Of a DNA stretch of 40,866 nucleotides, positions 35,303 through 40,866 are shown in pieces. The stretch lies in contig VGQX01000008.1 of assembly GCA_016882305.1 (NCBI GenBank), positions 1-40,866 of the forward strand. Direction: 5' to 3'. This DNA is from Cyanobacteria bacterium K_Offshore_surface_m2_239. Lineage in GTDB: Bacteria > Cyanobacteriota > Cyanobacteriia > PCC-6307 > Cyanobiaceae. Numbering within the stretch: the stretch's first letter is position 1; every line of letters starts with the position of its first letter. A program made the position numbers and the translations under genes. The notes under the pieces were generated by a model, which did not search any database, was not told the origin of the DNA, and saw only the letters and a program-made list of their open reading frames with translations.

Positions 35303-36442
35303 TCAAGAGTGGTCTGAGATCTCATATCGACGTGGCAGTCGCAATTCGAAGCGTGCACCCCCCGAAGGGGCATTCTCGCCAAGGATCCAGCCACCATGGG
35401 TCAAGATGATCTGCTGCACGATCGCTAATCCCAATCCACTGGCTCCACGATGGTGGCGAAAACGTGAGGCGTCGCCGCGATAAAAGCGTTCGAACATATG
35501 TTGAAGATCCTGCTCTGATAAACCCGGCCCTTGATCTTGCACTTCAATTCGAATCCAATCATTGCTTGCATGCAGCGCAACCGAGATTTCGCCTGCGTGG
35601 GGACTATAGCGAACTGCGTTATCAAAGAGGTTGAGCAAGGCTCGGTGCAAGCGTCTCTGGTCACCATGAACAACTAACATATCTTGATTGATCTCATCTG
35701 AAGTAATCTTGATAGAAATTTCTTTCATGTCAGCCATCGGTTTGATTCCCAGCCAAACATCGTTGATCAAGGTGTGCAAAAGAATGCTCTCCTGAGGAAT
35801 GCCTTTGCCAGGCAGGACATTTTCTAGTCTTGAAAGCTCGAGTAGATCGGCGACAAGATCCTGCATTCGTCGTAATTCCTTTAGAAGACGCTCAACCAGG
35901 ACAGCATTGTGGTCGGAGACTGTGGCAGCAAGACTGTCGCCAACAAGCATGAGCGCTGTTAATGGTGTCTTCAACTCATGGGCTACATCACTGACCCACC
36001 GTTCCTGTTGGTTGAGTTGAGCTTCAAGCGAACGTCGACTTTGCAAGAGGATGGCCACCCAATTCGCCGGATCAGGAAAGGCAAACACCTCTAGCTCCTG
36101 CCCTCTGTGAACCCACTCCAGGCGGGTGGGCTGCCCCTGAAGCCTGACATCGTTGAGCAAGTCAATCAAGCTGTTGAACCCAGGAAGATCCGCAACATCC
36201 AGGCCTGGATTCGGTGTTGACGACATCAAGAGCAGGCGCTGCGCGCGCCCATTGAAAAAAAACACGCGGTTGGATGCATCAACAATCAACCATCCTTGAG
36301 GAGCTTGGTAAAGCCATGACAGCAACTGTTCACGACTTGGTTCTCGCGATCCGACACCATGTTTATGACCACGACGAAGTTGAAGACCGAGCCACATTCC
36401 CAAGGTAAAGATAACAGCAGGAACTAGCCATGAGGTCAACAT
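35303..36442 (-). CDS. phoR: phosphate-regulon sensor histidine kinase
   Basis: The 379-residue protein has an N-terminal membrane helix (SWLVPAVIFTLGMWLGLQLR), a PAS-like domain (APQGWLIVDASNRVFFFNGR), and the dimerisation box VSDVAHELKTPLTALMLVG with His155. The ATPase domain follows, with NLFDNAVRYSPHAGEISVAL (N box), VQDQGPGLSEQDLQHMFERF (G1) and GLGLAIVQQIILTHGGWI (G2). With PhoB, PtrA and PstS next door it is the PhoR sensor of phosphate limitation. It lies 6 bases after phoB. There is no long periplasmic sensor loop, as is usual for PhoR, which senses phosphate through the transporter. Confidence 0.93.
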   Translation of the reverse strand: MLTSWLVPAVIFTLGMWLGLQLRRGHKHGVGSREPSREQLLSWLYQAPQGWLIVDASNRVFFFNGRAQRLLLMSSTPNPGLDVADLPGFNSLIDLLNDVRLQGQPTRLEWVHRGQELEVFAFPDPANWVAILLQSRRSLEAQLNQQERWVSDVAHELKTPLTALMLVGDSLAATVSDHNAVLVERLLKELRRMQDLVADLLELSRLENVLPGKGIPQESILLHTLINDVWLGIKPMADMKEISIKITSDEINQDMLVVHGDQRRLHRALLNLFDNAVRYSPHAGEISVALHASNDWIRIEVQDQGPGLSEQDLQHMFERFYRGDASRFRHHRGASGLGLAIVQQIILTHGGWILGENAPSGGARFELRLPRRYEISDHS

Positions 36443-36448
36443 CCGTTA

Positions 36449-37138
36449 TCAACCAAAGCGATAACCAAAACCACGCACTGTTTGCAGATGGACTGGCTCT
36501 GAAGGATTGACTTCCAGCTTTTCTCTTAGCCACCGGATATGAACATCAACAGTCTTACTATCACCAAAATAATCGTGACCCCAGATCTGTTCTAATAGCT
36601 TGTCTCGGCTCCAGACGCGACGGGGGTATTGCATGAAAAGTTCAAGAAGCCTGTATTCTTTAGGAGAAAGACTAACTTCTTTCCCGTCACGGGTAACACG
36701 GCATTCTTCAGGGAAAAGGCGCAAGTTCTCATGGCTCAAAACTTGAGTTGCTGGTGATTTTGTACCACTACGACGCATCAAGGCACGAGCTCTTGCGACG
36801 AGCTCACGCATCCCGAAGGGTTTAACCAAGTAGTCATCCGCCCCCACCTCAAGCCCGAGAACGCGGTCAGTTTCATGATCACGGGCGCTCACCACAAGAA
36901 TCGGCGTTTGATCGCCAGCCGCCCGAAGCTGTCGGCAGACATCCAAACCACTCATCCCTGGCAGCATCAAGTCGAGCACAACCAGCGCATAAGGCAGATC
37001 GCTCTGACGTTGGAGCATCTCCAGTGCAGCGCGTCCATCTGCACAGGCTGAAACCTCAAAACCCTCGTGGAAGAGTGCGTCGCGGATGGTTTCTCGTATG
37101 GTGTCGTCATCTTCAACGACAAGGAGCCTCTGTGTCAT
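36449..37138 (-). CDS. phoB: phosphate-regulon response regulator
   Basis: PhoB is an OmpR-family transcription factor activated by PhoR. The 229-residue protein has a receiver domain, RLLVVEDDDTIRETIRDALF, with phospho-acceptor Asp56 in ALVVLDLMLPGMSGLDVCRQ and the Lys of DDYLVKPFGM. The DNA-binding domain follows: SLSPKEYRLLELFMQYPRRV, WSRDKLLEQIWGHDYFGDSK, TVDVHIRWLREKLE, with RGFGYRFG at the end. The frame extends to 37198, but ATG at 37138 begins the family's normal start (MTQRLLVVED). It lies between ptrA and phoR, all in one direction, and is expected to bind the Pho-box-like repeats upstream of pstS and ptrA. Confidence 0.94.
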   Translation of the reverse strand: MTQRLLVVEDDDTIRETIRDALFHEGFEVSACADGRAALEMLQRQSDLPYALVVLDLMLPGMSGLDVCRQLRAAGDQTPILVVSARDHETDRVLGLEVGADDYLVKPFGMRELVARARALMRRSGTKSPATQVLSHENLRLFPEECRVTRDGKEVSLSPKEYRLLELFMQYPRRVWSRDKLLEQIWGHDYFGDSKTVDVHIRWLREKLEVNPSEPVHLQTVRGFGYRFG

Positions 37139-37194
37139 TCCCTCTTTTTGCCTGAGGGGATCGTCCTCAGTGATCTGGCTCCAGAATACAGTCT

Positions 37195-37827
37195 TCACCG
37201 ACGGGGCAAAGGGGAGAGGATGATCGACCGTTGAGAATCGAGGCTTAACCAGCCGATGTCCTTGAGCTGACCGATGATTCTGGTGACTGTGACACGCGTT
37301 GTCCCCAAGGCACTCGCCAACTCCTGATGGGTAAGTCGAGGGGTTAAGCGAAGACCTTCAGCACAGGGTATTCCATACTCCATAGCCAGAAGTTCAAGGA
37401 GGCCCTTAACACGATCCTCAACACGCTTTAAACCCATTAGAGCCAGCAGAGACTGACTCTGTCTTTGACGTTGGCTGATTGCTTTGACCAAAGCAGGAGT
37501 CAAAGACGGATCTTGTTCGAGTTCTGCCATGCTGAGGCAGAGAAGATCGCAATGGCAGAGCGTTTTGGCTTCATAGGCTTCAAGCCCGGCAAGAGATTCA
37601 CCGAAAAGTTCATTCGGTCCTGCCAGACCAAGAAGTAATTCATCGCCATCAATGGTAACGCAACCTAACTTAACCATGCCTCTCACAACCAGCCACAGGT
37701 GATGACGCAGCAGGGGGATGGTGCTGCCGCTGTTCATCTGGACCAAGGAGGTACGTTGATACGTACTTTCCAAGAAGCGGCGAAAACCGTCACTGCTGTT
37801 GGCTTCTCGAACGGTCGCAATTCCCAT
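37195..37827 (-). CDS. ptrA: CRP-family transcription regulator, PtrA-like
   Basis: The 210-residue protein has an N-terminal cyclic-nucleotide-binding-type beta barrel without a clear nucleotide-binding signature (VRGMVKLGCVTIDGDELLLG, LAGPNELFGESLAGLEAYEA) and a C-terminal winged helix-turn-helix (LTHQELASALGTTRVTVTRI). A CRP-like regulator between phoB and pstS is the picocyanobacterial arrangement for PtrA, a regulator of phosphate-stress genes. The ATG at 37827 starts the product. A palindrome lies about 15 bases upstream of the start, and a Pho-box-like repeat a further 40 bases upstream. Codon use is like that of phoB. Confidence 0.85.
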   Translation of the reverse strand: MGIATVREANSSDGFRRFLESTYQRTSLVQMNSGSTIPLLRHHLWLVVRGMVKLGCVTIDGDELLLGLAGPNELFGESLAGLEAYEAKTLCHCDLLCLSMAELEQDPSLTPALVKAISQRQRQSQSLLALMGLKRVEDRVKGLLELLAMEYGIPCAEGLRLTPRLTHQELASALGTTRVTVTRIIGQLKDIGWLSLDSQRSIILSPLPRR

Positions 37828-37842
37828 GAAGGTGTCCGATAA

Positions 37843-37857
37843 CTAGGTAAAACCTAG
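37843..37857. promoter_or_regulatory. CTAGGT palindrome just upstream of ptrA
   Basis: CTAGGT-AAA-ACCTAG is a perfect 6-base inverted repeat with a 3-base spacer, centred about 23 bases before the ptrA ATG. A further CTAGGT (37896-37901) lies about 45 bases upstream. On the minus strand a TTGACT 17 bases before AGTTAT brackets the palindrome, so it overlaps a possible promoter. It may be an operator for PtrA or another CRP-type protein. Confidence 0.5.
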
Positions 37858-37897
37858 ATCAAGTCAAGAATCCGGAAACTATGGAATGTTGATGACT

Positions 37898-37905
37898 AGG
37901 TTAAG
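37898..37905 (-). promoter_or_regulatory. Pho-box-like repeat upstream of ptrA
   Basis: On the minus strand CTTAACCT fits the cyanobacterial Pho box unit PyTTAAPyPy(T/A) exactly; the two following 8-base units at 11-base intervals (CATCAACA, CATAGTTT) fit poorly. PhoB control of ptrA is plausible. Confidence 0.4.
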
Positions 37906-37920
37906 AGTAACATTGTTAAA

Positions 37921-37941
37921 CCGCCGGCAACTGGCCGGCGG
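37921..37941 (-). terminator. hairpin after pstS
   Basis: CCGCCGGC (37921-37928) and GCCGGCGG (37934-37941) are perfect 8-base complements with a 5-base loop; only a short T stretch follows on the minus strand. It begins 18 bases after the pstS stop, in the gap before ptrA, and could reduce read-through from pstS. Confidence 0.55.
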
Positions 37942-37959
37942 TATGTGGGCGTTGGCGAA

Positions 37960-38937
37960 CTAGTTTCCGATGCGAGCGACAGCACGCCTGGCTTTGTTCA
38001 GAATGGCTCCTTGCAGGGGAACATAACCAAGATCATCAGCCTTGGCTTGGGCAGGGCCTAGGAGATAATTGATGGCTTTGCGAACGTCATCTGCTTTTTG
38101 GCCGTTTCCATTACGATACGCCAGTATCCAGGTAAGGGTGGAAATCGGATAGCTTTCTGCTCCAGCGGGGTTGGGATTTTCACCAGCAAGATCACTGTCT
38201 AGTGAAATATTGTTCAATGCTGCTGCGCCTCCCTTCAGACCAGGTTTGACGAACTTGCCTGCTTTATTCTGAATCGCAGCAGCTCGCAGTGGTCTTTTTA
38301 CAAAGGCTTGATTGACATATCCAATGGAACCAGGTGTATTTGTTAATATACCGGATACACCTTCATTACCCTTTCCTCCCACCCCAACAGGCCAATTCAC
38401 GCTTTTTCCTTCTCCCACCTTCGACTTCCATTTGGGTGAAAAACTAGAGAGTGAATTCGTGAAAGCAAAAGTGGTCCCAGAACCATCTGAGCGATGAACA
38501 ACTTTTAATGGACCTTTTCCACATTTTAACTGATCCCAGGTCGTTATCTCGCCAAGGAAAATCTCCGCAACCTGGTTCTGGGTTAATTTAAGATCGGAAC
38601 AATCAGACTTGTTGTAAGCAATAGCTATTGTTCCTCCAACGATTGGAATTTGGACGACCCCTCTGGACACCTTGGCCATCTCAGCAGGTTTGATTGGCTC
38701 ATCAGTGGCTCCAAAATCAACCGTTGCAGCCACAAATTGCCTCACTCCAGCTCCTGATCCGACTGACTGATAATTGACTTTCACACCTTGACTGGCCAAA
38801 CTTGAAAAGGCCGCTTGATAAAAAGGAGCTGGAAAGGTGGCTCCTGCACCGCTGATGGTTTGTTGAGCAATGACAGCGGGGCCCGCAATCAGACTGGTCA
38901 CGAGACCAAAGCTGAGTACCTTCGGCTGGAAGGCCAT
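37960..38937 (-). CDS. pstS: phosphate ABC transporter substrate-binding protein
   Basis: PstS binds phosphate in the periplasm and delivers it to the PstCAB importer. The 325-residue protein has a signal peptide (about 1-24, VLSFGLVTSLIAGPAVIAQQ), then TISGAGATFPAPFYQAAFSS, the phosphate-binding VNYQSVGSGAGVRQFVAATV with FGATDEPI, VVHRSDGSGTTFAFTNSLSS, and NTPGSIGYVNQAFVK near the middle. The ATG at 38937 gives the normal start. pstC/A/B are not in the window. The gene is more A/T-rich than the selenium block. A Pho-box-like triplet lies about 50-80 bases upstream. Confidence 0.97.
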   Translation of the reverse strand: MAFQPKVLSFGLVTSLIAGPAVIAQQTISGAGATFPAPFYQAAFSSLASQGVKVNYQSVGSGAGVRQFVAATVDFGATDEPIKPAEMAKVSRGVVQIPIVGGTIAIAYNKSDCSDLKLTQNQVAEIFLGEITTWDQLKCGKGPLKVVHRSDGSGTTFAFTNSLSSFSPKWKSKVGEGKSVNWPVGVGGKGNEGVSGILTNTPGSIGYVNQAFVKRPLRAAAIQNKAGKFVKPGLKGGAAALNNISLDSDLAGENPNPAGAESYPISTLTWILAYRNGNGQKADDVRKAINYLLGPAQAKADDLGYVPLQGAILNKARRAVARIGN

Positions 38938-38988
38938 CGATGAACGCCTTGAGGTGCTCTTTTTTTTAAGACAAGCAAGCTCTTCTCG

Positions 38989-39018
38989 TCGTTATGAGCA
39001 GATTAAGAGGGGGAAAAG
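38989..39018 (-). promoter_or_regulatory. Pho-box-like triple repeat upstream of pstS
   Basis: On the minus strand three 8-base units spaced by 3 bases read CTTTTCCC, CTTAATCT and CATAACGA. The middle unit fits PyTTAAPyPyT fully; the outer two fit partly. The 11-base period and the position before pstS match a PhoB-binding site. Confidence 0.5.
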
Positions 39019-39035
39019 TTTTCCAATTTCTTGCC

Positions 39036-40133
39036 TCAGCGTTGAGCGGTCCAATCTTGAAACCAACCCCTTTTCCAAAGCCATAGGGACTGAAGCAACG
39101 CCACAATTGACATGATAAAGAGAACGATGAAATATCCATATCTAAACTTTAGTTCAGGCATAAACTCAAAGTTCATTCCATATATTCCAGCAATGAATGT
39201 CAACGGCGCAAAAATACTGGTCAATATTGTTAATGTTTTCATGACCTGATTCATGCGGTTGCTAATGCCAACACTATAGGCTTGAGTGATCGCATCACAT
39301 TGATTGCGTAGCATTTCACAATTCTCGTAGAGCAGCTGTACAAGTTCAGCCATCTCTTGGAAGCCACCTAATGCTTCCTTGCCAAGTAATGTCTGGTGCT
39401 CACGCAACAGAACCTGAATTTGATGACGTAGAGGCCAGACCTGACTACGAATCGTCCGTAAGTTCCGCCGGTAGCGGAAGGTCCGGGTCAGAAGCTTAGG
39501 CTTCGGTCGACGCAGGACTGCTTCTTCTAGGGTATCAATATGATGTGAGATACTTTCGAGAATGGGAAATATATCATCGAGGATATCATCCACTAAGAAA
39601 TGAAGAATGTCATCGAGATCGCTTTCCAAGACTGGTGTCTGCCCTGAGAGAAGCCATTGCGTCAGCTCGGGGAATGCAACATTACTTGAGTTTTCTTCCA
39701 CACTGATCAGCAGTCTTGGTAAGAGCAGCAAACCAACTTGATCGCTGCTTAGATATCCAGAGCTGTTGGGGAATCCTAAACGGTGAATGACCACCAAAAC
39801 GGCTGTGTCCAGGCAGTCAACTTGCGGGCGCTGTGGTACATCAAGAAGAGGTATACGCAAGACTTTTGGGATCTGCAAAGCCTGAAGCACATCCTCAATA
39901 TAATCCCTATTTCTAAGGCCACGAATTCGTATCCAGAGGCCAGACTGTTCCTGGAGTTCGCCTAATTCTTTAATCTGAACCTCTGGAAGGTGGCAAACGT
40001 TTCCGGCATTGAAACGGACTGCGTCAATCAGTGTTGGTGCGAGACCTTCATACTGAACCAGATCGTCAGGCCAACGACCAGGGCGCTGTTCGAGGAGTTG
40101 GGAACTCAGGGCACCGGGAGTGAGACGTAGCAC
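39036..40133 (-). CDS. corA: CorA family divalent-cation transporter
   Basis: CorA proteins form pentameric channels for Mg2+ and other divalent ions. The 365-residue protein has an acidic cytoplasmic domain with long helices (DILHFLVDDILDDIFPILES, IQVLLREHQTLLGKEALGGF), then the first membrane helix TLTILTSIFAPLTFIAGIYG with the GMN signature (GIYGMNFEF), a short loop, and the second helix (YGYFIVLFIMSIVALLQSLW) near the C-terminus. The ATG at 40133 gives the usual family length. It lies upstream of pstS on the same strand, but with the Pho-box region between, so the two are probably separate units. Codon use is moderate in GC. Confidence 0.94.
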   Translation of the reverse strand: MLRLTPGALSSQLLEQRPGRWPDDLVQYEGLAPTLIDAVRFNAGNVCHLPEVQIKELGELQEQSGLWIRIRGLRNRDYIEDVLQALQIPKVLRIPLLDVPQRPQVDCLDTAVLVVIHRLGFPNSSGYLSSDQVGLLLLPRLLISVEENSSNVAFPELTQWLLSGQTPVLESDLDDILHFLVDDILDDIFPILESISHHIDTLEEAVLRRPKPKLLTRTFRYRRNLRTIRSQVWPLRHQIQVLLREHQTLLGKEALGGFQEMAELVQLLYENCEMLRNQCDAITQAYSVGISNRMNQVMKTLTILTSIFAPLTFIAGIYGMNFEFMPELKFRYGYFIVLFIMSIVALLQSLWLWKRGWFQDWTAQR

Positions 40134-40226
40134 AGGTCAATCCATAGCGGGATGGACGGTCAGACGAGGGAGGTCACCTGTCCGAGCCATGCGGTAGCGT
40201 AATTGATTCCCATTCGCCAACTGGGT

Positions 40227-40505
40227 ATGTCCTCCAGCATTACGCCAAACGGTGACGACCATGACGATGCACCGCAGGTTGACGTACGGTCTCCAATGGA
40301 GGCCCGTTCGGGCTACCGCGGAGATGATTGGACACCGGAGCGGCTTTTATTTCATCAGAATCTGGAGACCTTTGCCGAACGCGTTGGTCTGATTGTTGGG
40401 TTACAAGGCAATGGCAAGATCAGTCAAGAAGAGGCTTACGCACAGATCAAGAAAATCTGGAAGGCGCTAAGGCAAAGTAAAGATCATCTCATTGACGGAC
40501 ATTGA
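40227..40505 (+). CDS. small conserved cyanobacterial protein, possibly DUF7219-type
   Basis: The 92-residue product has a polar N-terminus with several Asp and a conserved-looking end: DWTPERLLFHQNLETFAERV, GLIVGLQGNGKISQEEAYAQ, then IKKIWKALRQSKDHL. The pattern (ERLxFxxNLxxFAxRV followed by a GK[IL]SxEEAYxxIKxLWK motif) matches a widespread cyanobacterial family that I recall as DUF7219, of unknown function. ATG at 40227 is preferred to an upstream start at 40203. It diverges from corA with about 90 bases between starts. It is followed by 120 bases without a recognisable feature before the small truncated gene. Confidence 0.72.
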   Translation: MSSSITPNGDDHDDAPQVDVRSPMEARSGYRGDDWTPERLLFHQNLETFAERVGLIVGLQGNGKISQEEAYAQIKKIWKALRQSKDHLIDGH

Positions 40506-40626
40506 GGTTCCACAAGGTCCTCCTTTCTCTTCCGGTGGCCAGAGATCGTGGACAGCAAAATGTTAATTTCCCCTTTCACCTGCCATTCACAGCAACACAC
40601 TTAAATTGGCCATTCAGAAACGAGCC

Positions 40627-40740
40627 ATGTTTCTCAAGATTCATCACGATGACGATGCAAGTCTTATCGAAGTTCCGGATCTAAAACGCTGGCGTCCCCT
40701 CGAGTGGTGTAAATCCCCCCGCACCCCCACCCCGGCGTAG
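40627..40740 (+). pseudogene. N-terminal fragment of a small conserved protein, cut off by foreign sequence
   Basis: An ATG at 40627 starts MFLKIHHDDDASLIEVPDL, close to the beginning of a small picocyanobacterial protein I recall from that lineage. After about residue 19 (near position 40683) the reading becomes KRWRPLEWCKSPRTPTPA and stops at 40738, unlike that family, whose remaining 40-50 residues are missing. The break coincides with the change to very GC-rich sequence and a hairpin, as if something inserted here. Assignment is from memory, so this is tentative. Confidence 0.4.
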
Positions 40741-40750
40741 CCGGGGTGGG
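40726..40750. repeat. perfect GC-rich hairpin at the right-hand boundary
   Basis: An 11-base arm (40726-40736) is perfectly complementary to 40740-40750 around a 3-base GTA loop. No T run follows, so it is unlikely to be a normal terminator. It lies inside the abrupt GC-rich segment and may be a subterminal hairpin of a mobile element or a REP-like repeat. Confidence 0.6.
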
Positions 40751-40866
40751 CCGCGCACCTCTGGCGGCTGGCCCAGCGGCTGGCCTTGCAAGGGGTGGGC
40801 AGGTCCGTTTCCCTGGTCTGAGTCCTACCTCAACCAGACGAACCATGCCCAAGACCCACTGTGCCG

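Overview
The window looks like chromosome from a picocyanobacterium of the marine/brackish Synechococcus-Cyanobium lineage. The evidence is a psbA gene for photosystem II D1, several small proteins typical of that lineage, a pstS-ptrA-phoB-phoR phosphate cluster of the picocyanobacterial kind, and a high-GC background. Base composition is uneven: roughly 3.7-14 kb is very GC-rich, while gap (14.7 kb), parts of mfd, and much of 29.6-40.7 kb are visibly richer in A/T.

Layout. 1-2.1 kb: the 5' part of a Uma2-family nuclease gene, a probable broken small gene, psbA with promoter and terminator, and a small membrane protein. 2.2-3.7 kb: a KtrB-type K+ channel subunit. 3.7-10.4 kb: a selenium block made of a flavoprotein-SelD fusion, MnmH (tRNA 2-selenouridine synthase) and a three-gene PhnDCE-like ABC importer of the type assigned to selenate. 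10.4-11.3 kb: a decayed pyruvate-kinase-like pseudogene with several lesions. 11.3-13.8 kb: cyclophilin, TerB-like, DUF6464-like and TerC genes on the minus strand. 13.8-16.6 kb: a hypothetical gene coupled to a GapA-like gap gene, then a zinc-ribbon/HExxH membrane protein. 16.8-20.3 kb: mfd. 20.3-25.0 kb: minus-strand genes for a renalase-like flavoprotein, a GT61 glycosyltransferase and lineage-specific hypotheticals, including a DUF1830 protein. 25.1-27.1 kb: an AEC transporter and a two-DTGA aspartyl protease ending at a strong terminator. 27.2-29.5 kb: a 52-residue ORF, the arsenosugar radical-SAM gene arsS and two small proteins. 29.6-31.6 kb: amt-glnK with an NtcA-type promoter. 31.6-33.0 kb: cysK with an overlapping hypothetical. 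33.1-35.3 kb: a coupled ExbB/ExbD/ExbD/TonB-like operon. 35.3-39.0 kb: phoR, phoB, ptrA and pstS with Pho-box-like repeats. 39.0-40.5 kb: a CorA transporter and a small conserved protein. 40.6-40.9 kb: a small gene that appears cut off where the sequence turns abruptly GC-rich around a perfect hairpin.

The best candidates for underexplored biology are: (i) the self-contained selenium uptake-to-tRNA-modification block, with two Ter-family genes close by; (ii) the ExbB-ExbD-ExbD-TonB-like operon, in which neither ExbD-like protein shows the usual membrane aspartate; (iii) the control region between ptrA and pstS; (iv) a 16S-3'-end-like sequence, including an anti-Shine-Dalgarno, just upstream of the mfd start; and (v) the probable mobile-element edge at the right end. 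No tRNA, rRNA gene or CRISPR array was recognised by eye. All names rest on recognition of translated motifs; no search was run.
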